From Sebastes aleutianus (Eukaryota > Chordata > Actinopteri > Perciformes > Sebastidae), in NCBI GenBank assembly GCA_916700875.1, contig CAKAKS010000031.1, positions 9,821,977-9,885,976 on the forward strand: 64,000 nucleotides of DNA, given 5' to 3'. Shown in pieces: positions 38,131 through 50,283 of this stretch. Under the pieces are notes generated by a model that had not been told where the DNA came from, searched no databases, and was given only the letters and a program-made list of their open reading frames with translations. Within the stretch, counting starts at the first letter, position 1. Each line of letters opens with the position of its first letter. Both the position numbers and the translations under genes were made by a program.

Positions 38131-38355
38131 CAGGTGCCTGCGGCTCAGCAGAGCATTAATCACAGAGTTGGTGGTTTGTATCCGGCTCCTCCTAGCCATG
38201 TGTCGTAGTGTCCTTGAGCAAGACATTGAACTCCAAATTACTCCCAGTGTTTAGGCTTGGGCCTTGTATAGCTTGCTGCCATCCATGTGTGAGTGAATGG
38301 GTGAAGGAGAGGCAGATTGTAAAGCACCTTGGATAAAAGCACTATATAAATACAG
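38131..38355 (+). mobile_element. tRNA-derived SINE
   Basis: The head resembles a tRNA: an A-box-like GGCTCAGCAGAGC (38142-38154) and a B-box-like GGTTTGTATCC (38173-38183), about 30 bases apart. A body with GTGTCCTTGAGCAAGACATT follows, then a tail with GGATAAAAGCACTATATAAA typical of fish SINEs that borrow a LINE 3' end. The B box has diverged, so Pol III activity is unlikely. It resembles the V-SINE/AFC type of teleost SINE, but the subfamily is inferred. Confidence 0.75.
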
Positions 38356-39293
38356 TCTTACATATAAGATCAGCTGTAAAGGTGACATTGGGGTGGAAAT
38401 GATGTGATCCTTTCCACTTAGAGCTGATTACAGTTATTGAGATTCTTACATTATACAGCAAAAACCAAAAGTGATCCACAAATTATGGATTCATATTAGC
38501 TGGCGGGATGCCAGGAATGAATTTGAAAGCTACATTTTGCAGGCCATAAATAGCGACCACAAATTCTCTGTTTACAAGTCTGTTTGAACTGTAATTGTTG
38601 AGGATTTAGCACCATGGAAAAAAACAAAAAAACAGAGACTAAACCTTTTTGATGTCATACTGTAGCACACGCGCAGCTTTGAGGCGACACATGAACATCT
38701 GGGGTCATGTGGGTTGGAGAGCACCTCATGGGGAAACAGGCTATAAGTGGGGTTAGATTACTATTATTATGATGAGAGACATCCTCTCTCTAAAGAATGT
38801 TGAGTGAATGCATGCTTTCTGTCCATCGTATGCAAACCACAGTCAATTGCAGTAGTCTTCTGTTGTTGATAAATGTGTAGATACATAAATTTTGTCTATT
38901 TATTTTATATAAAGTGTTATTTGCCATTTTCTTCTACTCAATATGCACAAACCCTCTGGCTTTCTGGTTGCAAGCATTGTCAAATAATACCATAATTATT
39001 ATAATATAGAGGCTGACCTCGACTTTATTGGCTGGATAGTGCATGTAAACTAATTTGCCGAAGCATTTATTTTGCTGTGTTTGGCCATGCAGACATTTCA
39101 GTATAATAAATGTCCCTCCCTTTCTCTTATCTTTCTCTTTATTGTTCATTAACTCTCTGTTATGCCTCTTTTTATCTCCCATCTTCTCTCATCATTACAT
39201 CATTCGGAACCTTTTTACCCTAATATTCTCCCTCCCTTCCTCTATTCCTCTTCTCTCATTTGTTTCCTCCATATCCCGTCCTCCTTCCACCAG

Positions 39294-39734
39294 TATTATT
39301 GCTGCAAGAAGGAAGAGTCCGAGTCGGAGGAGGAGGAGCCAGACTTCGCTGTTACGTCCCGCCTCCCGCCGGTCCACTCTAATCACAACATTGTGGCGGC
39401 GACGGCCGCCGCCTCCTCCATCCCCAATGGCCCCGCCCTTTTCTCCACCCCTCCGCTGGCCAGGAAACTGACGCGTTCGCAGACCTTCTGTCCATCCTGT
39501 ACGCACTATGAGATGCCTTTCTACCTCCAGCCGCCCCCTCAGCCGCAGGTCCACCTTCAACCAGATGGGTTGAGGAACGGAGGCGACCGGATCAGCTACC
39601 GCAGCGTCCAGCAGCAGGACCTGGACCTGCCGGTGCCTGTGAACATTTCAAACTACCGTAAACCAAACCTCGCCCGGTCGGTCACAATGAGGGACATGTT
39701 CCAACGCAGCTGTAGCATCAGCACTGATGTTTAG
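39294..39734 (+). CDS. fam163b: FAM163B, terminal coding exon
   Basis: The exon follows a CTTCCACCAG acceptor and encodes residues 32-177 in phase with the upstream exon. It opens YYCCKK (more juxtamembrane cysteines), then an acidic run EESESEEEEPDF at 38-49. These, the PPVHSNHN segment, a CPSC pair, a SYRSVQQQDLDLP stretch, and the C-terminus SCSISTDV are the recognisable FAM163 landmarks. The middle has an alanine-rich insert and a proline/glutamine-rich stretch longer than I recall for mammals, which explains the extra length. The GC content is clearly above that of the surrounding introns. The C-terminal cytoplasmic tail has no enzyme motif. The stop is TAG at 39732-39734. Confidence 0.95.
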   Translation, partial: YYCCKKEESESEEEEPDFAVTSRLPPVHSNHNIVAATAAASSIPNGPALFSTPPLARKLTRSQTFCPSCTHYEMPFYLQPPPQPQVHLQPDGLRNGGDRISYRSVQQQDLDLPVPVNISNYRKPNLARSVTMRDMFQRSCSISTDV

Positions 39735-41785
39735 CCGGGCGAGGTTGCAGTTGGGATGGCCTATGACTTGGGCTTGAGCCAGACTGTGTTTTTGTCATCT
39801 TGACCCTTTTAGTCCAGTCTAGTGTGGTCTGATCTAGTCTGGTCTCGTTCTATACTGGTCACCTCTTGCAGAATGGAGGACTCAGATGGCTCTCAGGACA
39901 GGATTTTCAAAGGTACTATGCTCAGGTCCAGGACCTTACACATGGGCCAATATAGAGTTTAAAGTATTTAAAAAAAAATGTTAAATTATCAATAACATTG
40001 GTTTGTTTTGAATAGCTCTTTTTTAACACTAAGAATGGAATTTGTTTTACGATTTGATAAAGTTTGCGTAGCCCTACTTCCCCTGGACTCTTCTACCCAT
40101 GGCCTGAAAGACACACAGATTCCCGCCATGTCAAAATGACATAATCGGCAGGGATTTTCTCTCTGCCATAGCTGCTACAGTCGAAATATGATTAGGAGAA
40201 GTCCAGTGTTTCCCTCTCCTATGACGGGATGATCGGTCTGCTCCTCCATCCACAGATTATAGAGATTATAAAATATCACTCACCACCAGTGGACGAAGGG
40301 GGGATGTCATGTTTTAGCTGCCGCCCACCGACATTTCAGATAGACTTAACTTAGGCCATAATATTTTACGACATAAAGGGCTCACAGAAGACGGAAATCC
40401 CTGCTTGTTTTTTTTCTCCACATCCTTTCATAGAGGTCTCTCTGGTTTCTCTGAGTGTCTGCTGACCACACAAAGTGTATATATATATACAGTATACTAC
40501 ATACACTTGAGCAGAGACAGACCTCTGTGTTCTTGCAGGCGGGGTGGACTACATGTAGGTGCCAAAGGGGGACGGGTTCTTGCATTCGTGTGCATTCGTG
40601 TGACTGTGCTTGCATGCATGTGTGTGCGTGTGTGTGTGTATAACTCAGTTGTTATACCAGGATTCTTATTCCATAAAGTCTGTCACCCCCCTATGTATAC
40701 CGAACCCAGTGGTGGGTTGCAATAACATTTTAAACATTTATTGTAAAGGGTGAAGGGATTGTATTAGTTTGCCACTTTACCTTTTAAATTAATGCAAAGA
40801 GTGACCAGATTTTGTAAATGTTTATTTTACTGATTAACGCTGTAACACAGACTCGTTGTAGGTGGCAGTCAGAGGAGTTTTTACGGCAACTTTACAGCGT
40901 GATATTCATTTAAGGTCTTCACCGGAGTTTCTTTTCATGGACTCTTCACTGCATTCCTTGTGTCGTCTCTGATTTGTTGATACGTGGATTCATGGGCTAG
41001 TTCACCTTTAAAGGCACATCTATAAATATTTAACAGGCCATAGCATACACTCTCTCTCGACTCGTTGGACTGAGGAATATTTGCTCTTCCTCTGAGGTAC
41101 TCAGAGAGGTCCTTCTTGGGATTGTTTTTATTTCCAGCGCTTGGCTGAGCGGCCTGGCAGGAGGAGCAGTGGCTGAGTTTTATGGACACGGGACACACGT
41201 TTAATGAATGAAATTATTTACTGCTTGATTTCAAGAAGAAATGCTTGTGGTTGTGAGAGGCTTGAAGCTGATTGGATTGTCCCTCTTGGAACGCCCCCCT
41301 TCTAAAAAATGGATGGTAAATGCTGTTGTACCTCTCTTTCTGTCTCTCTGCTGATTTTTATCAGCAATCATGCTCATTTATATTCCCAAAGGGTGAGACA
41401 GTGAGTGATTTCGTTTTAAGTTTTTCCTCTTGTGTGCTTTCCTGCAAATACACAACAAAACACATGCACACATACACATACATCAACACACTCAATGCTA
41501 TGCTTTTACTTTTTAAACAGATGTGACAGTTGCACAGGAAATTTTGTGCCATAAAGAATTATGAGAGAAGTTTATTATAATTATTATCATTATTATTATT
41601 ATTATTACAAGTGTATATTCAAATGCAGTGTTGCTTTTTCCCTACAGTATTTGAATTACTTGCTTTATTTTATGATCCAGCTGGTTTTTCAGACTCAGTA
41701 CAGTACAGCAGAAATGTCTCTGTCCTTGTTTCTAATATATAACTAACAGACACATTGTTGCTAATAAAATGGTGTGAAAATCCTC
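39735..41785 (+). other. fam163b: fam163b 3' UTR (predicted)
   Basis: There is no further exon signal after the stop codon. The best polyadenylation signal is AATAAA at 41763-41768, followed by a T/G-rich stretch GTTTTGTTGTTGCTGTT, giving a 3' UTR of about 2 kb. Another AATAAA lies near 41971. It contains a short ATT run at 41574-41607. The extent is a prediction. Confidence 0.5.
41763..41768 (+). terminator. fam163b: candidate fam163b polyadenylation signal
   Basis: Canonical AATAAA with a GT-rich downstream element within 30 bases. Confidence 0.5.
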
Positions 41786-42132
41786 CTGATCTGTTTTGTT
41801 GTTGCTGTTAATTTCACCAAAACTAAACGTTGAGTAAAATGTTCCTGTGGCTGAAATTCATAGTTAAATGTTTGTGAATGACAGGCCATGGGAAGTCATT
41901 AGTTCAATTCAAGTCATTTACACATTTAAAACCATGTTTGCATTGTGTACTTTTATATGAAGTGACTCTTGAAATAAAGGTTCATCAATGGACATTTACT
42001 GTAATAAGAATGTGCAGTGGCGGACTCAGGCTCTCTGAGGGGCAGGGGCGAGAAGAAAAAAAAAGGCACAAGCTACATGCGGTGGGACACCTATAGGACA
42101 GCCTGTATGGCACTGCATCATGTTCCACACAT

Positions 42133-42845
42133 TATCCCATTTTCTCTACTGGAAGAGCACTAGAGGGCACTTTATCATGTTTTCTCCATTTAAGGGCACT
42201 CTAGAGGGCATTTCATCCCGTTTTCTCTACTGGAAGAGCATTAGAGGGCCCTTTATCATGTTTTCTCCACTGGAAAGGCACCCTAGAGGGTACTTTATCA
42301 AGTTTTCTCCACTGGAAGGGCACCCTAGAGGGTACTTTATCATGTTTTCTCCACTGGAAGGGCACTCTAGAGGGCGCTTTAACATGTTTTCTCAATTTAA
42401 GGGCACCCAAGAGGGCACATTATCATGTTTTCTCCTCTGGAAGGGCACCCAAGAGGGCACTTTATCACGTTTTCTCCATTTAAGGGCACTCTAGGGGGCA
42501 CATTATCATGTTTTCTCCTCTGGAAGGGCACCCAAGAGGGCACTTTATCACATTTTCTCCATTTAATGGCACCCTGAAGGGCACTTCATCATGTTTTCTT
42601 CACTGGAAGAGCACCTTAGAGGGCACTTCATCCTGTTTTCTCCATTTAAAGGCACCCTACAGGGCACTTTAACATGTTTTCTTAATTTAAGGGCACCTAA
42701 GAGGGCACATTATTCATCATATTACATATATATTATCATATTGGAAGTGCCTCTTAGAGGGCTCTTTATCATGTTTTATCTAGAGGCATCCAAGAGGGCA
42801 CTTTTGCTGCGTTTTTTTGAACATGGGGGCACCAAGGGGTCCCCT
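42133..42845. repeat. ~41-bp minisatellite, about 17 units
   Basis: Tandem units of 40-42 bp alternate CTCCACTGGAAGGGCACCC and CTCCATTTAAGGGCAC versions, followed by AGAGGGCACTTTATCATGTT. The period is often exactly 42, so one frame stays open on each strand (42120-42494 plus; 42213-42410 minus) with a 14-residue repeat, but there is no sign of a gene. It lies just beyond the fam163b 3' end. Confidence 0.9.
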
Positions 42846-45365
42846 TCCCAATGTGTATTGCCTGGGCAGGGCTCCACAGGACTATATTTCTGCTTGCTGC
42901 CAAATGTTTAACATTGGATTCAACCAAAAGCATGGCACATCATCCTGGATTATCTTATTTAGTGAACAGCTAAACGCAGGGTAAATATCAGCTATAGCTG
43001 AAATATATGCTTTTGTCGGAACACCACACCACAAACAGCAGAGCCATGCAGAGAGTCCTGCAAGGAAATACAAGATTTATTTTTTGTATAGACCGCAGGA
43101 ATGAAAGTGGGATTTAGACCATTAGGTTTACTGATCATTTGGATATCTCTTTTGACCCATCCTAGATTGAAAAGCAATCTAATTCAGTTTTGCTTGGTGC
43201 ATATGTCGGCCATTTGTTGTTGATGGAGCTAATAAGACAACATCTGTTCATCATCTCAACTCATATAGAGGAACATTTCTGTCATTTCCCAGGGGCAGCC
43301 AAGTGTTGGATTCTCCGAAAGCTCACAGGTGCAAATGTGTCTCAGAGAGAAATCATTTTTGTTTTATGTTAAAAGCCGAACATCAGACATACTACAACAG
43401 ATCAAACAGTGCAGCCTGCCAAGTCTCTAACCACAGCAACAGCGATAAAGACTGTTTGCACACAGATCCAGTCAGCCCTGCGGCGACGAGGTGACAGCAA
43501 CCATGTTTGAATGGGAAGAAACAAGAATGGCATGCTTATTGTAAGTGTGATGATAAACCAACCTGACAGTCAGAGGCGAGGAAGTGATAGCCACAATGAA
43601 AAGTCATCCGCACAGGAAGGCTAAAAAGACGAAAATGGGATGCCTTATTCTGACAATAAACCGTGTGAGTCAGAGAGACGAGCAGACTAATCACGCAATA
43701 GAAAAACAACTGAAAACTATTTCAGAGAGGAAATAGAGGTAGTTATTAGAAGGATGAGTCAGAGCTAATGAATGAGAAATAGCACAGAACACACAGACAG
43801 ATGGAGGCGTATAGAGGAGCTGATATCAAACCGAGGCCTCCCTGGCAGAGACATGAATAGCCATTTTGTGATGGCATTAATACAACAGCATCGATTCCGA
43901 CATGAAAAACCTTTCAGATTATGACGGATTCTTTTTGATGTGGCTACATTCAAATTCTCATTTATTCCTACATGAATTGCACTGTAACACGGAATTACTG
44001 TCACACCAGCGCGCAAGGAAACATTGGCTGGAAATGTATTTATTTATGCAGTCGCCACAATTTACATGTAATGATACTACTTGTCTTACCGTTCTCAGTT
44101 TGACGTCTTATAGCTCTGTCAAATTGCAAAGGCATCTGTAACATTCAGCAGCAAACACCTGCTGTGGGAATCAATACTGTTTTTTGATTGAGATGTTGTT
44201 GTGAAACAGAGGTTGGAGGTTTGTGGCGCCGGTATCCGTCCATCACGGCCGACATTGTCCAGCTCAGCAAGAGTCTGCCTCATAAGTGAAACAGATCTAT
44301 CGGCTGCTTTCTATCAAAAGAGCCCTTCGCCGACGCTCTGGATGCTGAATAGCTAAACATAAACACCAATCTTTAAGTTTTACTCCAGCCAAAAACCTCT
44401 AAAAATGTGATTTGTATTGGTGGTTGCACAACAGGAGTATACATTTGTGTGTATAGGTTTTTGGAAAGCGTGTGTTTTGTATCCATTTCTGTCTTTGTTT
44501 GCATTGTCCTACTGTATTTGTGTGAATAAGCGCTTGTGCAGGCTTTGTGAATTATTTAGAGGCATAATCGCCTCCAGTGTAAGCAGAGCTCATGGCGCGG
44601 CCTGTAGAGGTGTATCGATGTTTTATGACATGCTTTGAATCATCTGCCCCTCATCCTGCAGCAGTGAGCTCACTCTCTCTCATCCTGTCTGTCCACTGCT
44701 GCATCTCTTGTCTCTCTCTCTCTCTCTCTCTTTCTTCTTCTTCTTCTTCTTCTGCTATCCCCCCCTACATCATGTATTTTATGGTCCCTGGTCATAATTC
44801 CCCAGCAGTGAATTTAGATGCAGTATACAGAGGAGCGGCTGGGCTTCCATGAATTATGAACATGATAGATACGAGGCTTTCCAGCTAACATGACAAGCAA
44901 AAGCTTGTCCTGTTCCCTTCCTCTCATTCCCATTCCTTCCCAGTTCTTCTCCTGTTCAGATTTTCTTTCTACTTACTTTTCTAACCTCCTCTCCTCTCAT
45001 GCACTCTTTTCAAATCCTGCTTCTCTATACAAGCCTTATATGAAACTTTCTTCAGATTGTCAACAGTGAAAGATAAATATTTCATTTTTTTAAGTTTTGA
45101 GCTGTCTGTTGTGAAAAATAACTACTTGTCTCTCCACGTTGGACAGACAAATTTGGTCGTTTACCCGCATTTTTTAATTTTTGTGTGGATTTTATGCAAA
45201 AAACATTCACTAAAAGGACTTGAAATTGGTTTAGGCCTGTCACAAGTCCAAGAAAATACAAATTTGTTGAGCATGAGCAAGTTCCGTCTTCATCTTGGAA
45301 ACAAAGAAACCAAAAGCTAAACTTAAGTCAAGGTCAACTTACTACCATTTTCCAGAGAAACCAGT
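42846..45365. other. intergenic, no gene seen
   Basis: No supported exon. A (CT)n-(CTT)n run lies at 44709-44753. The remaining sequence is unremarkable. Confidence 0.6.
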
Positions 45366-45712
45366 TAGAGCTGCAACAATGAATCAATTAGTTGTCAACT
45401 ATTAAATTAATCGACAACTATTGATTAATCAGTTTGAGTAATTTTGTAGGGAAAAAAAGTCTAAATTATCTGATTCCAGCTTCTTAAATGCGAATATTTT
45501 CTGGTTTCTTTACTCCTCTGTGACACTAAACTGAATATCTTTGAGTTGTGGACAAAACAAGACATTTGAGGACGTCAACTTGGGCTTTGGAAACACTGAT
45601 CAACATTTGTCACCATTTTCTGACTTTTTATAGACCAAACAACTAATCAATTAATCGAGAAAATAATCAACAGATTAATCAACAATGAAAATAATCGTTA
45701 GTTGTAGCCCTA
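45366..45712. mobile_element. hAT-type MITE
   Basis: The element has inverted ends TAGAGCTGCAACAATGAATC and GATTATTTTC-type sequence read back as TAGGGCTACAACTAACGATT, matching the very common vertebrate hAT-derived family. The flanking 8-mers AAACCAGT (45358-45365) and AAACTAAT (45713-45720) agree at 6 of 8 positions, consistent with an aged 8-bp target duplication. It is 347 bp and non-coding. Confidence 0.85.
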
Positions 45713-46456
45713 AAACTAATCACATCTAACAGGATTCCTCAATAGTTGGAGTTTACTAAAAAAAAATTGGACCTAAAGTTAAGATAAAAAAAAGAAAAGA
45801 AAAGAAAAGAAAAGTGAAATGTGAATTACTTTAAACACACATTAGGCCTTTTTCCACAAAAGACATTTTGACATGTCACAGTACGAAAAGCACATAAATA
45901 ATAGAATTAATGATCGCTGAATCCCTTTTAGCTGCTTCGGTTTCAGGATCCTCATCGTGTGCGTACTGCCTCACTGTCACACTGTCATGACTTAATGGGG
46001 CCCTTGAAAAGAACAGAGCCATCATTAGTGTTATTAGTACCACCTGTGCTTTTCCTACCATGACAAACTGTCATCAAATAATACACCCATCCACCTGCAC
46101 ACTTTAATTCTAATCATGTTCATTTAAAGCATACAGCAGTGTTCTTGAGCATAAAAAAAAGACTCCTGCTTTAGTCCTTTATCTTGGCATTCCTGAGACC
46201 CCTCGTCGCCAATATGGACATTACCCAGACTGCCAAAAATAAACACAGGCAGTCCAAGCTTTGAGAGCTTTGTAGCACATTAGGAAGGAGCACTTTCCTC
46301 AGACTATAGACTAAAGTACAACTAACATCACAAGCAGACACTTGCTCACAATAACAGCTTACATTTGCTGCAACAAAAATGTCCTTACAGCACTTACAGA
46401 TGAAACTTTTTTAACTAACAAAACTTAGAAATGTATAGCAGCCATTCAGAAAATGT

Positions 46457-46492
<36 letters not shown>

Positions 46493-46830
46493 GATGCTTA
46501 TTGCTGTGTCAGAGTTGTGGAGAAATAGCCATCCTCCACAAATCTCTCCCTCTCTGTCTCTCTCACACACATGACTGCGTGCAGGAGCCATTAACTGCCC
46601 AGTGTGTGTAGTCTTGTGATTTCTAAAAGGAGAAAAGGCCATGCCTCCTGTCTGAATTTTTCATTCCAGACCCTCGCTGTCTCTGTATAACAACTAATAA
46701 ATAAGCAATGAATCCTGAGGACACAACGCAGAATGGACTCAATCTTATGTCCTCTACACTCCCCAACACCAACCCGCCTGGATACACATTTTGTCTGCCT
46801 TTCTGTCTCACTCTCCTCTTGTCTCTGTGA

Positions 46831-46877
<47 letters not shown>

Positions 46878-48020
46878 TTTAAGAGCTAAATATTCTGCTG
46901 TGTTCCTCTTCCTTTGGTTCTTGCCCAGTGAACTGTGCTGGCCCCAATATGTGGTGGAAATGTGTGTATGTGTGTGTCTGTGTGTCTGTGTGTCTGTGTT
47001 TGTGGATTGAACGTGACCTTTTGCTTTTTTAATCCACCACCTCTTTAGATTTAGAGCGCCGGTGGCTTTGAATCAGTCTGAGAGGCTGGCGAGCAGTTTA
47101 GAGTAGCCTCAGTTTAGATTAGCACATGAATATATGCCACATCGCTCTCAGATTATGCAATATTTTTTCTCAGTCAACAAGTGAGTGGGTTGTTTCAGAC
47201 AGAGAGAGAAAGAGAGAGAGAGAGGGAGGGAGAATCTGTATGTTGTGAGAGGGAATCAACAGAGAAATGTGATGGAGGCAGAAATAAAAGAGTCAACTTA
47301 GATTGTGCTTTGTCGCCACCTGGCGGTCCAATAAAGATAGTGGCTTTGTTGACACATGCCAGCCAAACATTGGCTCTGACTCTGGTTGTTAATTAACTAA
47401 ATGTAGGCCTAATATTTGGGCTGACAACCCCTCTCAAGTTTAGCTTTAAGATGGATATTTTTTTTACCTTACATCCAATAATGAAACTCTATTGAAAGGG
47501 TCACAAATTATTTCATGTTGTTACTTATCTTGGTCTCAAATAGGCTATTATTCCCCACCCCTTGATGATTTACTGGTAGGCTTATCACTAGCCTACATGA
47601 CAAAACTGTAACCATTTAATAGGACTGTGACCCAATTGTTTACAGTGCATTTGTAGTCTATTTGCCTATCATTTATGTTGACAATCACGTCAGTTATTTT
47701 TCATACTGACGAATAACTAAATAAAATACAGAGGAATCTGTGAATGTTAATGAAAACGCTGTGTATGCTACTTACTCGTCTTTTACGTAGAGGACCCAAG
47801 GCAAAGGTATTTTACTTCAAATGCTTTGCAGACATGACGCTAATAGTCTGTTTAAAATTTAGCCTACGTGCTGAGTATCATAGGCTATATAAAACAAAAA
47901 TACAAGTCTAAGTTGTTTATGGTGATAGTGTTTAATACTTTTGTACTAAAGTAACCAAACGTATCAAAATGTGAGAGTGAAAATGGGATTTGGAATGGAT
48001 AGCCTATAGGAACAAATGGA
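45713..48020. other. intergenic, microsatellite-rich
   Basis: No gene is supported. Contents: (AAAAG)n at about 45785-45815, a weak copy of the palindrome-type repeat at 45910-46070, (AC)n at 46459-46491, (TC)n at 46833-46873, a GTGTCT-rich run at 46960-47000 and GAGA sequence at 47200-47230. Confidence 0.6.
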
Positions 48021-48420
48021 GATAAGATAAGATAAGATAAGATAAGATAAGATAAGATAAGATAAGATAAGATGAGATGAACCTTTATTAATCCCCAGAG
48101 GGAAATTCAGGGATCAAAGCAGCAACATCAGCAAATACCAGCACACAGAGAGAAACACAGGAGAGGTACAGGTATACAAAAATTATGACAAACAATAATA
48201 GAGATATAAAAGATACAGAGTGAATGGGTGAATATAGTGTGTACTGTCCGTCAATAAATACATGTAGTATGTGCAATAAATAAATGTAATATGTACATAT
48301 GTGCAGTCTATAAAGTGGTATATAGGATGTATAGTGTAAAGTAAGTGTGAAGTGTAAGTGTAAATGCGTGGGAAACACAGAAAGGGGGTAATAGATTTCA
48401 TAATAAACACCAGATTGTTT
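48021..48420 (-). mobile_element. non-LTR retrotransposon 3' end with (GATAA)n tail, reverse
   Basis: A GATAA pentamer run (48021-48074) is followed by CCTTTATTAATCCCCAGAGG and GAAATTCAGG, the pattern seen at the 3' ends of several teleost LINEs, here in reverse. A sequence rich in short ATA/TGTA repeats follows. It is strongly 5'-truncated and carries no reverse transcriptase. Confidence 0.55.
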
Positions 48421-48529
48421 AATAGAATAGAGTTTGTTTTATTTTTATTTACACTGTTGTCTATTGATCCTGTTCTACATACTCCAGTACGGTAGGTGGC
48501 GGTATGCACCTACAAGTTGGTATTACAAT

Positions 48530-48723
48530 CAGCCAATCAGCGCAAAGAACAAGAACCAAGTCCCGCCTCCTTGTTTCAAGAACCAATCAGGTTTCAGTAT
48601 ACGTCTGTTAACTGTTAGCCGCGAATTGCGAACTGCCTACTTCTGTCATTTCTATGGTTCATATGTTGCTCCTATTGGGTTAAATCAACCATAACACACT
48701 TATTTTCACAACATTAAGGCAGT
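48530..48723 (+). promoter_or_regulatory. swi5: swi5 proximal promoter and 5' UTR
   Basis: Two CCAATCAG boxes (CCAAT at 48533-48537 and 48583-48587) surround a GC-box-like CCCGCCTCC (48562-48570), with no TATA box. This is the usual layout of a broadly expressed or cell-cycle-linked gene. An in-frame TAA at 48715-48717 closes the leader before the ATG. The two boxes being exactly 50 bases apart is typical of NF-Y promoters. Confidence 0.6.
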
Positions 48724-48821
48724 ATGAACATAGAACAGTCTGCTGAAACCCACTGTAGTGCTAATAAGTGTCCAGTTTCGACTCCGGAGGGGAACGACTT
48801 GAAGAAAGGAGCTCTGAAAAG
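48724..48821 (+). CDS. swi5: Swi5 recombination-repair protein, exon 1
   Basis: Exon 1 encodes residues 1-32 plus two bases of codon 33. The whole gene has five coding exons, all joined by GT-AG introns in consistent phase, giving 136 residues. Swi5 binds Sfr1, and the complex stimulates Rad51 strand exchange in homologous recombination in the nucleus. The N-terminus here is low in conservation and probably disordered. The start is fixed by the in-frame TAA seven bases upstream. The diagnostic part lies in exons 4 and 5. As expected for the family there is no enzyme motif. Human SWI5 isoforms can be longer at the N-terminus; nothing supports such an extension here. Confidence 0.85.
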
Positions 48822-49040
48822 GTAACCACGGTAACAGTTAGCACTAACGCTAGCTAACTGATATAACGTCTGTCAGCATCGGACATCATATTATTGTCAG
48901 GCATTGCTGATTAGCTTGTTGTAATCACTTTGAAAAAGCATATTCTTGTTCCATTGTCCCCCTGTGTCGCTGTGATATTGCTCCCAAGACCCTTCTGTGA
49001 CCATTATGTGCTAGCGTTATATGTCACTGGTTGCTGTAAC

Positions 49041-49620
49041 TAGTGATGGGAATTCCGGCTCTTTTTAGTGAGCCAGATCATTTGGCTCAGCTCACCAAGA
49101 AGAGCCGGCTCTTTCGGCTCCCAAACGGCTCTTCATTTTACCACTTCTGCCTTTTTATAATTCAGCCAAATTTAGCGCTGTTTTGACCTATGATTAGTAT
49201 GCGTGCACATGTATCACTTAAATTATTCAATATAATTATACTAAACCTTATAATTTCCAGAATATCATAATTTAACATGCTGCTTCGTTTCCGACTGTCA
49301 CTCATCTTGTCTGCTATTCGCGCACCGCACTCCTCTCTCTCTTTCTCTCCTCCTCTCCCTCCTGCTCTGTACCTGTAGACCGTCACACGCCGCGCACCCG
49401 CCCCTCCCTGCTTGATGGTATGATCCTTGTCTGTCATCACCTGACTGGTCGCACGGACGCCATTAACACAACGTCAAGTCACAATTAGTGCATTGAGTGC
49501 CCGTGGCGCGGAGAAGATCATCCTATCATTCTGCCTTGAATTAATAAAAAAACAAAAAACATTGTTCACTTAGAAGAGCCGGCTCTTTTAGCCGGTTCGT
49601 TCGCGACAGACACATCACTA
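49041..49620. mobile_element. non-autonomous hAT element in swi5 intron 1
   Basis: The ends TAGTGATG and CATCACTA are perfect complements and fit the hAT terminal pattern. Subterminal repeats of AGAGCCGGCTCTTT occur at both ends (near 49101 and 49574). The flanks CTGTAAC and CTGTTTAC look like a diverged 8-bp target duplication. The 580-bp element has no transposase; the minus-strand ORF at 49162-49440 is not recognisable. Confidence 0.8.
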
Positions 49621-49761
49621 CTGTTTACCCCCTTTCTTATTTACAGAAAGGCCTGCTATGATAAAAAACTGAAGTTTTTATTAGCTAATCTCAGACGTGA
49701 CATGTCGCTCTGTTTATTTGACTGGGTTTTAATGTGGGGAAAATGCATAAATTAATGAATT

Positions 49762-50200
49762 TTTCAATTCAAGCCCTTTATTGTCATTGCGTAGTACAAC
49801 GAAATTAGATTTTGGCAATCCCATAGGTGCTAATGAAAGATAATGCAATAAAAAAAGAGATAGTGCAATATAAATATAAAATATATAAAAGATAATAAAA
49901 TATAAAAATACAATATGTATATTGATGCGATGACAGTTGTGCCAGATTACAGTTTTGCCAGATTATTGCACAAAGTGTCCGTCAGATAATTATATAATTA
50001 TTGCACAGCATCATATAATTATTGCACAGAGTGATCAGCATGTTATTGCACATATCCGTAACAGTAGATCTACAGTATTTACATTGCAAAAGTGAACAAC
50101 GTGTTATTGCACATTTACATTGCACGTGTTCAACTCAGACAGAGGAGACGTCAGAGTTCAGGAGGTTTATGGCAGTTGGGGAAAAAGCCACTTCAAAGAA
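49762..50200 (-). mobile_element. truncated non-LTR retrotransposon fragment, reverse
   Basis: Starts CAATTCAAGCCCTTTATTGT followed by repeated TTATTGCACA-type motifs and ends with GTTCAGGAGGTTTATGGCAG. This layout is typical of fish LINE 3' parts inserted in reverse. It ends about 80 bases before swi5 exon 2. Confidence 0.6.
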
Positions 50201-50283
50201 ATGCTATTCTCCATACATTTTCTCATCAAGTGAAACACATCCTGTCTTTAACAGTATAGTTTCCCTCCCCTCTCTCCCCACAG

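Larger units (their letters stand above)
34580..39293 (+). other. fam163b: fam163b intron 2
   Basis: A GT-AG intron of 4.7 kb between the two coding exons. It holds family Y copy 5, fragments of fish repeats at about 36490-36620 and 37760-37960, and a SINE at 38131-38355. The remainder shows no exon. Confidence 0.85.
48822..50283 (+). other. swi5: swi5 intron 1
   Basis: A GTAACC...CCCACAG intron of 1.46 kb carrying a hAT element (49041-49620) and a reversed LINE-like fragment (49762-50200). Confidence 0.85.

Noticed and set aside
38131..38190. Functional tRNA gene
   Set aside because: The A- and B-box-like motifs are followed by a SINE body and tail, no cloverleaf can be completed, and the B box has mutated.
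38605..38630. Second RE1-like site (TTTAGCACCATGG)
   Set aside because: Only the left half-site matches; the right half is an A-run, so it does not meet the bipartite pattern.
39195..39560. Minus-strand 121-codon ORF opposite fam163b
   Set aside because: It is the antisense shadow of the GC-rich fam163b terminal exon.
42120..42494. 124-codon ORF with a 14-residue repeat (FSPLEGHPRG type)
   Set aside because: It follows the 42-bp minisatellite period, an ORF is open on the other strand as well, and there is no homology or promoter.
49162..49440. Minus-strand 92-codon ORF inside the hAT element, considered as transposase remnant
   Set aside because: No hAT catalytic or dimerisation motif is visible; the element is only 580 bp and appears non-autonomous.
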